NCBI GenBank assembly: GCA_937974245.1
Contig: CALJKV010000096.1
Span: 1 to 59,992 of the forward strand
DNA length: 59,992 bases
Direction: 5' to 3'
From: an uncultured Chloroflexota bacterium
GTDB taxonomy: Bacteria; Chloroflexota; Anaerolineae; Aggregatilineales; Phototrophicaceae
Shown here: positions 1 to 9,700 of the stretch, in pieces
How the letters are laid out: every line of letters starts with the position of its first letter
How positions within the stretch are numbered: position 1 is the stretch's first letter
Position numbers and translations under genes: made by a program
The notes under the pieces: generated by a model
What the model saw: the letters and a program-made list of their open reading frames with translations, nothing else
Databases searched by the model: none
What the model was told of the DNA's origin: nothing

Positions 1-1212
1 CCCACCGTGCGCCTCGATGAGTCCCTGGGCAATTGCCAGCCCCAGCCCTACGCCTCGCTGGCCGCCGCTGTCACGGGTGCGGGCGCGTTCCCCCCGGTAG
101 AAACGCTCAAAAATGTGGGGCAGGTCGGCAGCCGGAATCCCCTCACCGCTGTCACGCACATCCACTTGTGCCATCTTCCCGGCACGCATGGCGTGGATCG
201 TGACCGTTCCACCGGGCGGGGTGTGACGGATGGCATTGCCAATCAGGTTGTACAGCACACGCTGAATTTTCTGCGCGTCTATGTAGACCGGGTCAGTATC
301 CGGCGCGGCCTGGCCTTCCAGGTGGACTCCGCCTTGCTCCGCCAGCGCCCGCATCCCGCTCAATGTGTCGGAGAGCAGATCGGCTAATGAGGTTTGCTCG
401 CATTGCAGCGCGATATGCCCAGCATCAAGCTGCGCCAGTTCAAACAGGTCGTTAATCAGGCGGTTCAGGCTCTCGATTTCGGTCTGTGCGGTGGTCAGAT
501 AACGTTTGATCGTATCCGAGTCGTCAACCACGCCGTCCAGCAGGGCCTCAATCACCAGTCGCATTGAGGCCAGCGGCGTGCGTAAGTCGTGGCTCACCCA
601 GGCTACCAGGTCACGGCGAGACTGTTCAAGCTGGCGTTTGGCGGTGTCCAGTTCCTGGAGCTGCGCGGCCATCATGTTAAATGTCGTGGCGAGATCGGCC
701 AGTTCATCGTTTCCCTGCACGGCGACGCGGGTGGAGAGGTCGCCTTTGCTCAACTGGCGGGCGCCATCGGCCACCACCATAATCCGTTCGGTCAGGGCGC
801 TGGAAATGAAGTAGCCGAAGCCCAACGCGGTCCCCCCCGCGAAAACCAGCAGAATCGCCGTCAAACTCAGGTCGTGTTCGTCAATGAACATCAACTGGGC
901 TGTAACCCATACGTTGAGGAATACCAGCCCGATGGTCATGACGGTGACGACGATGAGGGCATAGCGCAGGCTGCGAAACCAGTTAACCAGCCCCAGCCGA
1001 TAGAGCAGGAAGGCAATCACGACGCTGGCACTGCCGGATACGCCCAGGAAGAGCAGGAGTTGCAGCGCGTCTTCGGTAGGCGGGTTGAGGACGGGCTGCG
1101 CCAGCAGGACGACCAGCGCCAGGGCGAAAACCCACACCGCCGCCAGTGTCTGCACAATCCGCGAGACATCCCCGCCCCATCCCAGCAACGTGTGTTTTGA
1201 CTGTGTCGCCAT
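1..1212 (-). CDS. Sensor histidine kinase, HAMP-HisKA-HATPase (3' end cut by window)
   Basis: A membrane sensor kinase of a two-component system; 404 residues are visible and only the extreme C terminus is missing beyond the left edge. The first ~140 residues hold about four hydrophobic segments with little extracellular sequence, so the input is probably sensed in or at the membrane. A HAMP linker follows (LSKGDLSTRV... FNMMAAQL). The H box SHDLRTPL carries the phospho-accepting His at about residue 208. The N box NLIGNAIRHTPPGG, G1 box DSGEGI, F box FERFYR and G2 box GVGLGLAI all look intact, so the kinase should be active. Its response regulator is not in the window. The ATG at 1212 is preceded by a weak GGCGGG. 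It lies 109 bp downstream of murJ on the same strand and could be cotranscribed. The family is certain; the signal is unknown. Confidence 0.93.
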   Translation of the reverse strand, partial: MATQSKHTLLGWGGDVSRIVQTLAAVWVFALALVVLLAQPVLNPPTEDALQLLLFLGVSGSASVVIAFLLYRLGLVNWFRSLRYALIVVTVMTIGLVFLNVWVTAQLMFIDEHDLSLTAILLVFAGGTALGFGYFISSALTERIMVVADGARQLSKGDLSTRVAVQGNDELADLATTFNMMAAQLQELDTAKRQLEQSRRDLVAWVSHDLRTPLASMRLVIEALLDGVVDDSDTIKRYLTTAQTEIESLNRLINDLFELAQLDAGHIALQCEQTSLADLLSDTLSGMRALAEQGGVHLEGQAAPDTDPVYIDAQKIQRVLYNLIGNAIRHTPPGGTVTIHAMRAGKMAQVDVRDSGEGIPAADLPHIFERFYRGERARTRDSGGQRGVGLGLAIAQGLIEAHGG

Positions 1213-1321
1213 GATTCCCGCCTTTCCGCCATTCATCGCCTATGCCTTACCGGACATGATACAACATCCCCAGTTTACTGTTGGATATACCACGCAAATG
1301 TTACGGAAAGGTTGTCGAGAG

Positions 1322-3016
1322 TTACCGCACTAACCGTTGTTTGAGCAGCCCGGCCAGCCAGCGCAGTTCCTGGATGCGTAGCAGCGCCGCCAGCCCGAAG
1401 AAAATCAGCAGGCTCAGGCCGCCGCTGATTCCCACGAGGAGCAGTTCCTGTAACAGGCCGCCACCGACCAGACGTGTCGTCAGAACCGGCACAGCCAGGT
1501 ACGCCACCAGCCCCATTACCGCCGAAGCCAGCCCGGTTTTGCCGATGGTCATCAGCAGCCGCTGCTGGCCGAAGCCATCCATGCGCCGCCACAAAAGGAA
1601 AGCCGATACCGCCGCGTGGATGATGTGCTTGGTGCTGTCCGCGATCATCAGGCTGAACAGGCCGAAATAGGGGAACAATACCACCGCCACGACCATATAC
1701 AGGATCAGGCTGAACAGGCCGACCAGCGCCGGGGTGAGCGTATCCTGCCGGGCGTAAAAGGCGTAGACCAGCAGCAGATCAACGGTGGCGAACGGCAGGC
1801 CGATCAGATACAGGCGCAGCGCCTCAGCAGTAATCGCTGTGTCCTGGGCGGTGAAGGCGCCATGCTGGAAGAGCAGCGCGACAATCGGCACGGCCAGCAC
1901 AAACAACCCGACTGTCGCCGGGAGAATCAAGGTCGTTGCCAGCCGCAGCCCCAGCCCCAGTGTATCTTTGAAGGCGGTGATGCCTTCCCGGTCGACAACT
2001 GCCGCCTGCCGGGCCAGTGTCGGCAGAATGGCGATGCTGATGGCCGTCGCAATCAGACCGTGCGGGAACTGGATGAGCGTTGTCGCCCAATCCATATAGG
2101 CGATGCTGCCTTCCCCGGTCTGGCTGGCGAGGTTATAGCTGAAGGTGCGGATCACCAGCGTATCCAGGATAAGCGAGAACATCACCGGGATATACAGGGC
2201 GATGATGCGGCGCACGGCGGGATGCCGCCAGTGAATCGTCACGCGCAGACGGGCACCGCGCAGCCCCGGCATTTGCAGCAGAAGCTGTGCCAGCGCCCCG
2301 AAGAGCCAGCCCAACGCAACGACGGTAATGCCGCTGTCAGGCCGGGCAATCACCCATAGCGGGAGCGCCCCGGCGGAAAGCATGACCTGGAACTGCGGGA
2401 GCGGGGCGAACAGCAGCGACACCGCGACGATACCGCCATTGAAAACCACCCCGGCAAAGGCCGGCCAGGTGAACGAACGCAGCGCGTAAAGTGTGCCACT
2501 GAGGATGGCGAACATACTCAGGAAAAGCAGCGCCGGGGCTGTCAGGCGCAGCAGATCGGCAGCCAGCGTCAGGGTTTGTGGTGCTGCCCCGCTGCTGACG
2601 AGTTCGACAATCTGTGGGGCGAACAGCTCCAGCACCAGCACCAGCAGTGCCAGCACTGCCGTAATCATGCTCAGGAGGACAGAGACCAGCCGCCAGAGTT
2701 CATCGCGCCCGCTGACGGTAGCGACTTCGCTCAGGACGGGGATAATCGCGCTGTTGACATGCCCGCCAATCAGGAGGTCATAAAGCGCCTTGGGCACGAT
2801 GACCGCGACTTTAAAAGCATCCACCGCCGCCGACGCGCCGAACAGGTTGGTCAGCACGATTTCCCGCACCAACCCCAGAATCCGGCTGGCGATATTGCCC
2901 AGCGCCAACACCCCGGTTGCGCGGGCTACGCCTTCATGGCTATCGTCCTGTTGTGCCGGGGCGGTCTCTTGCGGGAGGTCGGTTTCGATTGGAGCAGCGA
3001 GACTCTTTGTGGGCAT
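1322..3016 (-). CDS. murJ: Lipid II flippase MurJ (MviN family)
   Basis: A polytopic membrane protein of the MATE/MOP superfamily that moves lipid II across the cytoplasmic membrane for peptidoglycan synthesis. The 564-residue length is slightly above the usual 510-550 because of a ~30-residue polar N-terminal tail. Family features include RILGLVREIVLTNLFG near residue 45, then ALYDLLIGGHVNSAIIPVLS, where MurJ proteins carry their conserved arginine-rich amphipathic stretch, and AISIAILPTLARQA near residue 330. About 14 hydrophobic segments can be counted. The ATG at 3016 is preceded by GAGATGACCT. The gene stands alone apart from the downstream kinase. MurJ-like proteins also occur as general MviN exporters of other lipid-linked sugars, so the substrate is inferred from the family. 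Confidence 0.92.
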   Translation of the reverse strand: MPTKSLAAPIETDLPQETAPAQQDDSHEGVARATGVLALGNIASRILGLVREIVLTNLFGASAAVDAFKVAVIVPKALYDLLIGGHVNSAIIPVLSEVATVSGRDELWRLVSVLLSMITAVLALLVLVLELFAPQIVELVSSGAAPQTLTLAADLLRLTAPALLFLSMFAILSGTLYALRSFTWPAFAGVVFNGGIVAVSLLFAPLPQFQVMLSAGALPLWVIARPDSGITVVALGWLFGALAQLLLQMPGLRGARLRVTIHWRHPAVRRIIALYIPVMFSLILDTLVIRTFSYNLASQTGEGSIAYMDWATTLIQFPHGLIATAISIAILPTLARQAAVVDREGITAFKDTLGLGLRLATTLILPATVGLFVLAVPIVALLFQHGAFTAQDTAITAEALRLYLIGLPFATVDLLLVYAFYARQDTLTPALVGLFSLILYMVVAVVLFPYFGLFSLMIADSTKHIIHAAVSAFLLWRRMDGFGQQRLLMTIGKTGLASAVMGLVAYLAVPVLTTRLVGGGLLQELLLVGISGGLSLLIFFGLAALLRIQELRWLAGLLKQRLVR

Positions 3017-3146
3017 AGGTCATCTCTCATCACCAACAGCCGCACAAGCATAGCATAAGCGGTAAGGTGTGCCAGATGAAACCTGGGAAGCGTGGGTAAA
3101 ACAGGGGACAAACGGCAGGAAAGCGTTTTAGCCCCTGGCGGTTCGC

Positions 3147-3278
3147 TATTGGCCGCTAGCTGCTGGTTGCTGGCGATTGGTCATACAGTGAGAGCGCACA
3201 TTGGCGCTGCCCTATGGAAGGGTCGGCAGCTGGTTAGCACTTTAGCTTTTGCGGCCAATAGGCTAACCAGCTATCCGG
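3147..3278. repeat. Palindromic intergenic repeat (AGCTGGTTAGC type)
   Basis: In the 281-bp gap between murJ and the next gene, TATTGGCCGC at 3147-3156 is inverted as GCGGCCAATA at 3251-3260. Between and beyond these arms are AGCTGGTTAGC (from 3233) and its inverse GGCTAACCAGCTATCCGG (3261-3278). The last 18 bases recur exactly at 15847-15864 beside the broken four-helix-bundle gene, so this belongs to a dispersed repeat family. No coding potential is seen here. Confidence 0.7.
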
Positions 3279-3297
3279 TTATCGTGCTACCTATCCA

Positions 3298-4641
3298 TTA
3301 TCCATCCACGCAGTTGAACGACGCGAGGAAGGGTTCACTCGTATGCCCGGATTCGTCGGTGACGGTCATCCACCACTGGATCGGGCCGATGAAATTGGCG
3401 CTCCCCAGATTACAGGAGACATTCCACGAGAGGACACCGCTGCTGTAATCGCCGGCGAGCAGGGTGGGCGGCTCGGTGACGCTGCCTTCCCATTCACCCT
3501 GGGCGGCATAGTGAAACTCAACATCCATCCGTGTAATCGGGTCACCATCATGGTTGATGAAATACGCTGGGCAGCTTGTGTCACCCGTGCCCGAAATCAC
3601 CGAGCATTCATACACACCGATGATCTGTGGAATTTCCAGGTTAAGCGGCGCGGTGGGGTCTACGGCTTCCGGCAGGAGGGAGACCGGCAGGGCCAAAACA
3701 TCCTCGGCACTGTAGGATTCGACATGCAATATTTCGTTGGGAACATTATCCTCGAAGAGCGGGATGCGGACTCGCGTCCCCGCCGGAACATTCATAGTGA
3801 GGTTGGAAGCGCTCACCTGGGCCGCGCCGGAGAGCATTTCGAGCGTCAGTTCGTCAGCGCTGGAGCGCACAAAGACCGTTGAATTCAAGCTGATGTGGAC
3901 ACCGTTGATTTGCAGCGGCACCGGGTCGGCATCCGCAGGTACTTGAATCAGGATGCCGCTGGCCGGCGATTCGGCGCAGGGCGGCGCGTCCTGGTTGGTG
4001 CTGAGGGTGAAGGCCTGCATGGCTTCAAAGACGGGCGTATCCAGGCTGGCGATGGGCAGCGAACTGGAATCACCGACCACCGTCGCATTCAGAGCGGGTA
4101 TCCAGCCGACCCGGCCATCTTCCATGACCAGGCGCAGCCAGTTGCCGGTGCAGTTGCAGGCGTTGACTTTGACCACATCGCCCACTTCGAGCGAGAGCAG
4201 CGTTTCGTAGTGCGAACCCGGCCCGGCATATACCCCGGTGTCGTTCACAATCCAGACCTGCATCTCGTTGAGCGAGCTGCCGGCATTATGGATTTCGACG
4301 CCGCCGAACAGGGCGAAAGTTACCGGCACCCCGGCGCTGCTTTCAATCTGCATCATGGCGACGCCCCATTCACTGGTCGGCTGCCAGCCGCCAACACGCA
4401 GCGCACAAACGGCCTCCAGCGGCATGATGTCGCCGGGCGTATTGAAATCGGGCGCATCTTCGCAGTTCACAATCGTATCAACGCTGGCATGACCAAAACA
4501 GATTTCATTCAGCCCCAGCCCGGTACAGTTAGCTGCTGTGGTTTCGACGGCAGTCTGTACGGCAGCCGGGCATTCTGACTGAGCCACGACCACCAGGGGT
4601 AGCGCCAGGCACAATATCAATACAATCACTATTGTTCGCAT
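3298..4641 (-). CDS. Secreted cysteine-rich protein with SH3-like and FecR-like segments
   Basis: An exported 447-residue protein of unknown function. Residues 1-20 form a signal peptide ending in VVVAQS. The mature N terminus carries a C-x14-C-x8-C-[FY]-G-H motif, then EWGVAMMQIESS. At about 130-190 a bacterial SH3-like segment (GVYAGPGSHYETLLSLEVGD... WLRL... GRVGWIPA) suggests cell-wall or glycan binding. At 220-300 a FecR-like stretch includes GTRVRIPL. The last ~110 residues have further cysteines and a beta-rich, immunoglobulin-like look. The lipoprotein at 39806-41206 shares the Cys motif and the FecR-like stretch in the same order, so the two are paralogues. The ATG at 4641 follows GGGAGAAAAATC. 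No enzymatic motif is seen; a surface binding role is inferred. Confidence 0.85.
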   Translation of the reverse strand: MRTIVIVLILCLALPLVVVAQSECPAAVQTAVETTAANCTGLGLNEICFGHASVDTIVNCEDAPDFNTPGDIMPLEAVCALRVGGWQPTSEWGVAMMQIESSAGVPVTFALFGGVEIHNAGSSLNEMQVWIVNDTGVYAGPGSHYETLLSLEVGDVVKVNACNCTGNWLRLVMEDGRVGWIPALNATVVGDSSSLPIASLDTPVFEAMQAFTLSTNQDAPPCAESPASGILIQVPADADPVPLQINGVHISLNSTVFVRSSADELTLEMLSGAAQVSASNLTMNVPAGTRVRIPLFEDNVPNEILHVESYSAEDVLALPVSLLPEAVDPTAPLNLEIPQIIGVYECSVISGTGDTSCPAYFINHDGDPITRMDVEFHYAAQGEWEGSVTEPPTLLAGDYSSGVLSWNVSCNLGSANFIGPIQWWMTVTDESGHTSEPFLASFNCVDG

Positions 4642-4773
4642 GATTTTTCTCCCAGACCTTTTCCTAGCTTTTCTAATAGTGTGGCTGAATTTGACGGGCT
4701 GGTATAGTGACGATTGGCATTCCTAAATTTGATGTTTTTCCGTTTCGGTCAGTGTAATGCCATGAAAATTGTA

Positions 4774-4803
4774 TTGACTATATTAATGATTATCCACTAT
4801 CAT
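4774..4803 (+). promoter_or_regulatory. Sigma-70-type promoter for the 4926 lipoprotein
   Basis: TTGACT at 4774-4779, an 18-bp spacer and TATCAT at 4798-4803 match the vegetative consensus well in an AT-rich gap of 284 bp. Transcription would start near 4810, giving an untranslated leader of about 115 nt before the lipoprotein start codon. Confidence 0.6.
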
Positions 4804-4925
4804 AAGCTGTGCTTATACGAAATGGGTGCCGATGGTGCAAAAAACAATCGGCTATTAGAATGAGATTGATCTATACTGCCTGTTCTGGAACCAATCTGAA
4901 ATTTAATGGAAATCGTGAACACACC

Positions 4926-5747
4926 ATGTTTGTGCTGACTTCCCGTAAATCCGGCATCCTGCTGGCGCTCCTGATCCTCCTGCTGGCCGGATGCAACAGC
5001 CAGCGTGGGCAGGGGTTGGAAACGATCCCCACCCTGGCGGAGTTTGACCCGCTGGCAACGGCTCAGTACCTCACAGAAAACGCGCCGCCGCCCGAATACC
5101 GGAACGCGGTGGCTTTCCCGCAGGTGGATAGCGGGCTGAATCTGCTTCCTGGTTGGCGTTATGTAGTGCAGCTGGAATTCGAGGGCGTTTTCGCCGGGAC
5201 GACCACCGCAGCCTTTGCCAATGCCACCGCCGAAGTCTGGTTCAACCAGCTTGGTTCCGGGCGGCGGGTGCTGGTGACGACTACCGGGGAACTGTTGGGG
5301 CGAGATGACAACGCCTTTGAAGCGGTACGCCTGGGGCCGGATGCCTTCCTGGTGCGCGACGGTGTGTGCCTGGGCGCTGCCGGGGAGGACGCTGCCACCG
5401 CCGCCGATCTGCGGGCCGGGCTGCTGGTGGGCGGGGCCAGTACCGCCCAACCCACCGGGCTGCGGGCGACCATCAACGGGCAGGATGCCTGGCAGTACCG
5501 GTTTAGCGCCGCCGATCTCAACCTGCCGTCTATCAGACTGGTGGACGAGGGGCAGCTTACACTGGCGGGTGGGGAAATGTGGGTCGCGCCGGAACACAAC
5601 GCCGTGATTCGTTTCTATGTAAACCTGGACGTGAACAACGCTGTGATTTTTGACCGCCAGCTCCCGGTGAGCGGGCAGGTACTGCTGCGTTATGACCTGT
5701 TTGATATTGGCGTCGTGCCAAACATTACCGTGCCATTCGGGTGCTGA
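4926..5747 (+). CDS. Lipoprotein of unknown function
   Basis: A 273-residue protein with a lipoprotein signal: residues 1-23 comprise a short basic start, a run of Leu/Ile and the lipobox LLAGC, so it should be anchored to the outer face of the membrane through the lipidated Cys. The frame is open upstream to 4809, but that extension has no signal character; the ATG at 4926 puts the signal peptide at the N terminus and is preferred, although its ribosome site is weak. The mature part is beta-rich (alternating hydrophobic residues, e.g. NLLPGWRYVVQLEFEG and NAVIRFYVNLDVNNAV) and resembles no family I can name. A well-formed promoter lies ~120 bp upstream. It is likely a single-gene unit. Confidence 0.8.
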   Translation: MFVLTSRKSGILLALLILLLAGCNSQRGQGLETIPTLAEFDPLATAQYLTENAPPPEYRNAVAFPQVDSGLNLLPGWRYVVQLEFEGVFAGTTTAAFANATAEVWFNQLGSGRRVLVTTTGELLGRDDNAFEAVRLGPDAFLVRDGVCLGAAGEDAATAADLRAGLLVGGASTAQPTGLRATINGQDAWQYRFSAADLNLPSIRLVDEGQLTLAGGEMWVAPEHNAVIRFYVNLDVNNAVIFDRQLPVSGQVLLRYDLFDIGVVPNITVPFGC

Positions 5748-5838
5748 GCGTGCTGCGTAAAAAGTGACGAGTGGAACGTTGAAAGTCGGGGCGGGATGTG
5801 CAGCCTATTGATGATAGTTCCACCGGGAGGACTGCCGT

Positions 5839-6670
5839 ATGCGAGTCGCGCTTGAGACACCGCGCATCGCAGGGCTGTTTGCGCCCATGCGTGCTGAACT
5901 GCTGCGCGTGCTGCACGGGTTGAGCGACGAGGAATGGGACTTACCCACCGCTTGTACGGGTTGGTCGGTGCGGGACGTGGCGCTGCATATCCTGGGGGAT
6001 GACATGGGGTTGTTATCCGGGCTGCGCGATTCTGACAGCCCGCCAGGACGGATTTGACGAGTTCGATGATCTGGTGGCCTTTATCAACGCACGCAATGCG
6101 GTGTGGGTCGAGGCGACTCGCCGCCTGAGCCGCCGTTTGCTGCTCTCGTTGCTGGCTGCTACCGGGCAGCAGTGGGCTGAGTTTGCCCTATCAGCAGACC
6201 CCGATGCCCCTGCCGGGCCTATTGGTTGGACTGGCAACGCGCAGGACTCGATGGGACTGCATCTCGCGCGGGAACTCACTGAATACTGGATGCACCACCA
6301 GCACATCTGTGAGGCGGTGAGCATCACCAGCCTCAAAAATGACCCGTTCCTGGGCGCGATTCTGAGTACGTTCATTCACTGCCTGCCACGTACATACACT
6401 GCGACTACCGCCCCGGTTGATACGCTGGTGAAAGTGGTTATCACCGGGGAAGGTGGCGGAGAATGGCATCTGGTGCGGGAGGTAGAACGTTGGCGACTGT
6501 ATGCAGCTACGGATTTGCTTCCTGCCTGCGTCATCACGCTGGATACCGACACGGCCTGGCGGTTGTTTACAAAAGGGATTAGTCAGGAGCAGCTTCGAGA
6601 ACGGACGGTCATTACGGGTGATGTGCGTCTGGGGCAAGTGATGTGGGGCGCGGTGGCGATTCTGGCGTGA
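5839..6670 (+). pseudogene. Frameshifted DinB-like / TIGR03083 (maleylpyruvate isomerase N-terminal) gene
   Basis: Two overlapping frames together make one protein of the mycothiol-dependent maleylpyruvate isomerase/DinB-like fold. The first, from ATG 5839 behind a good GGGAGG, encodes the typical start MRAELLRVLHGLSDEEWD... TACTGWSVRDVALHIL, which holds the metal-binding His, and stops at 6057. The second frame continues with FDEFDDLVAFINARNAVWVE and ends at 6670. Similarity passes from one frame to the other between about 6022 and 6050, consistent with a single-base insertion or a two-base loss. No slippery heptamer is obvious there, so decay or an assembly error is more likely than programmed shifting. 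The C-terminal ~90 residues look like an SCP2/MDMPI C-terminal domain. Confidence 0.75.
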
Positions 6671-6698
6671 ACGGCCTGCCAGATTTGCTCGCATAGCA

Positions 6699-6730
6699 AA
6701 AGGGGCGAGTCGTTGTTGACTCGCCCCTTT
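6699..6730. terminator. Bidirectional intrinsic terminator
   Basis: A perfect 13-bp stem (AAAGGGGCGAGTC, loop GTTGTT, then its complement) with A-run and T-run flanks sits between the convergent gene ends at 6670 and 6741, so it can end transcription from both sides. Confidence 0.88.
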
Positions 6731-6740
6731 GTGGTGATGG

Positions 6741-9700
6741 CTACTTCATCGTGATCGAGCCAATCATCGCCATGAGCGTCGTTTCGTATTCGCCCATCTC
6801 TCCCGGTGCAGTCGTCGCCCGGAACAAGACCATGCCGCTGCCGGTTTCCACCAGCACCCGGATGATGTCCCGATCTTCCAGTGAAGCCGCGCCCATCCGC
6901 GCATCCATACCGTTGATGGTGATTTCTGTGACTTCACCCACGTCATTCAGCAGGGCGGTAGGAGTCAGCGCCGTGACCGCATCATCCAGTGTGTCCGCCA
7001 CCGAATTGATGACCGACGAGGTGTAGATAATCACATGGAGCTGCCCGGAAGGTGGTGGCAGGCTGTCACCCAGCCCTTCGACCATCGTCTGGAAGGCTGT
7101 CTGGCTGTTTGCCAGGCCGATAATATCTGCCGAAGCCTCGACGCCAAACCAGCCATCGGGGTACTTGAGCGTGATACCGCTTTCCGTGCCGACCAGTGTT
7201 TGCGCCAGTTCGAGCGCCGGGGCACCGCTGTCGGTGCTGCCACTATTACCACCGCCCAGCAGACCCGGCAGTTCAGCCAGACGCGCCGCGACTTCTTCCG
7301 GCAGGCTGCCACCGGATTCGTTGACAATGGCTTCGACCTGCTGGAAATCCGCCAGTGCCTCTTGATAGCGGCCTAAGAGGTAGTACGACTCGCCACGCAC
7401 CATGAGGGCATCGCCATCGCCCGGTTTGAGTGTGAGCGCCGTTTCGGCCTCGGCCAGGCCGTCTTCCGGGCGACCCTGGAGGTTATAGACATACCCCCGG
7501 TTGGCATACGGAATCGGGTTTTCCGGGTATAGTTCGAGTGCCCTTTCAATGTCGGCCAGCGCCGCGTCGTATTCGCCCAGTTTGGCGTACACATAGGCGC
7601 GTGAAGTATACGCGCCTGGACTGAAGGGGTTGAACACCAGCGAGCAGTTATACGCATCCAGCGCGGCCTGATAGTCCTTCTGTCCTAAGGCTTGCCCCGC
7701 CTGACCGTTATAGTCTCGCGCTGAACCGATGACATCCCCGATCACGGCCTGGTTATTACAGATGAACGCGCCGGTGATGGATTTCCCTGTGATGGCTTCC
7801 AGTTCCTCCACACTCGCCAGCATTTGCGGCGTGAGTCCTGTCCGCCCGCGTGTGGCGCTTGTCAGCATTTCGTAGGCCAACACCGCGTCGTCGTATTGCC
7901 CTAGTTCAGTGAGGGCGATGCCCAGGCCATAATACAGGCCGGCAGGGACGCTGCGGGCATAGTTGATCGCCAGGACATAATCGTAAAATGCTTCCTGGTA
8001 CTTTCCTAAGCGGATATACAGTTCGGCGCGGTTGGAGCGCGGGAAAGCGTTGGTCGAGTCTATCTCAATCGCATGGGCATAGTCGCGCAGGGCACCGTTC
8101 CAGTTGCCCAACTGATAGAGCACAAAGCCACGATCACTGTAGGACATCGCGTTATCTGGCTCAACCTGAACAGCGCATTCGAAGACGGGCAGCGCCGCCG
8201 CCGCGCCCTGGCTCTGGATTACCTGCGCCCCGATTTCGGAGAGCGTTTCCTGGGTGGAAGATGGGTCGCAGTTGCTCAGGTCGAGATTGATCTGCGCTTC
8301 AAGATTGGTGATGAGCTGGAGGACATCCGGGTGGGCGTCACTGCCGCGAATTGCCACATACCGTTGGAAGGAAGCCAGCGCATCCTCAAGCTGCTCAAGC
8401 TGGTAGTAGGCTTCTCCCAGGCCGTCCGCAGCGGCGTAGCTATCCGGGTTAATTTCCAGCGCTTTCAGAAAATCGGGGACGGACAGTTCCGGTTGGCGCA
8501 GGTTATTGTAAGCATAACCACGATTGCTATAGATAGTCGCGTTGTTGGGGTCAAATTCAAGGGCGCGAGTGTAGTCGGCAATTGCCGCTTCAACATCCCC
8601 GGAGCGGGATTCTGCCAGCCCGCGATTGACCAGCAAGATGGGATTATCCGGCTCAATTTCCAGCATACAGGTATAGGTAGCGGCCATCCCAGCGAAGTCA
8701 CGTGCTGCCATCTGAGCATCGGCCTGTGCCCGGTAGTCGGCCAGCGCGATTGTCAGGTCACATTCATCCGTTGTCGTGGTATTCACGGTTGTGGTTGGTG
8801 ACTGAAGTTCGGCAATCCGCTGCGTGACGAAATCCTCCGGCATGTTGACGAGGGCAGCATACGCCTGGTAATCGGCCAGCGCCTCAGCGCCGCGTCCCAG
8901 GGCATAGTAGGCATCGGCGCGCCCGACCAGCGATTGGACATAGTTCGGGGAAATCCGCAGCGACTCATTAAAGTCGGCTATCGCCAGTTCGTATTCTTCC
9001 AGGCGGGAATAGAGATAACCCCGGTTGTTATATGGGCGGTCATAATTCGGGTCCATGGCAATCGCTTTGGCGAAATCGGCAAAGGCCGCGTCGTCGTTGC
9101 CCATGAAATAGTGCGTCATGCCCCGGTCATTATAGGTAATCGGGGAAAGTTCGGGGTTCAGCTCCAGCGCCCGGTTATAGTCCGTCAGGGCCTGTTCATA
9201 CTGCTGGCGATTGATGAGGATATAACCCCGGTTGCTGTAAGCGGCGGCCAGCGTCGGGTCGAGGGTGATCGCCTGGTTGTAGTCTTTGAGCGCCTCTTCA
9301 TGCCGCCCGGAATCCATGTAAGACAGCCCGCGTTCGTTGTAGTTCCTGGCGTTATCGGGCTGGAGGCGGATCGCCTCGGTGTAGTCGGCTATCGAATCAT
9401 CATATTGGTCGAGCCGGTAGTACAGGTTGCCGCGATTCTGGTAGGCGGTGATGTAAGTCGGGTCGAGCGTAATCGCCTGATTATAAGCGGCCAGGGCTTC
9501 GTCGGCATTTCCCAGTCGGACGTTCACAAAGCCGATGTTGTTGTAGTTTACGGGGTCTTGCGGGTCCAGCTCGCCCACGCACAGCAGATTGTCGAGCGTG
9601 GCTTGCAGGTCTCCCTGGTTGAAAGATGCGTTCGCCCGGTCGCGGTAATCAGGGGCGGTCAGGGTTGGGTCGCAGGTCGGCCCTTGTTGGGCCAGCAGCG

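Noticed and set aside
60..100. Apparent stop codon in the histidine kinase near its C terminus
   Set aside because: A recount of the six-C run showed that the frame continues correctly through FERFYRGERARTRDSGG to the window edge.
589..1200. Plus-strand open frame of 203 codons
   Set aside because: It is antisense to the histidine kinase, whose boxes are all intact in the minus-strand frame; the product is Gln/His/Asn-rich.
4800..5597. Minus-strand open frame of 265 codons
   Set aside because: It lies opposite the lipoprotein gene, has Gly/Gln/Pro-rich low-complexity sequence and no ribosome site.
5999..6057. Programmed frameshift in the DinB-like gene
   Set aside because: No slippery heptamer or downstream pseudoknot was seen at the crossing point; ordinary mutation or an assembly error is simpler.
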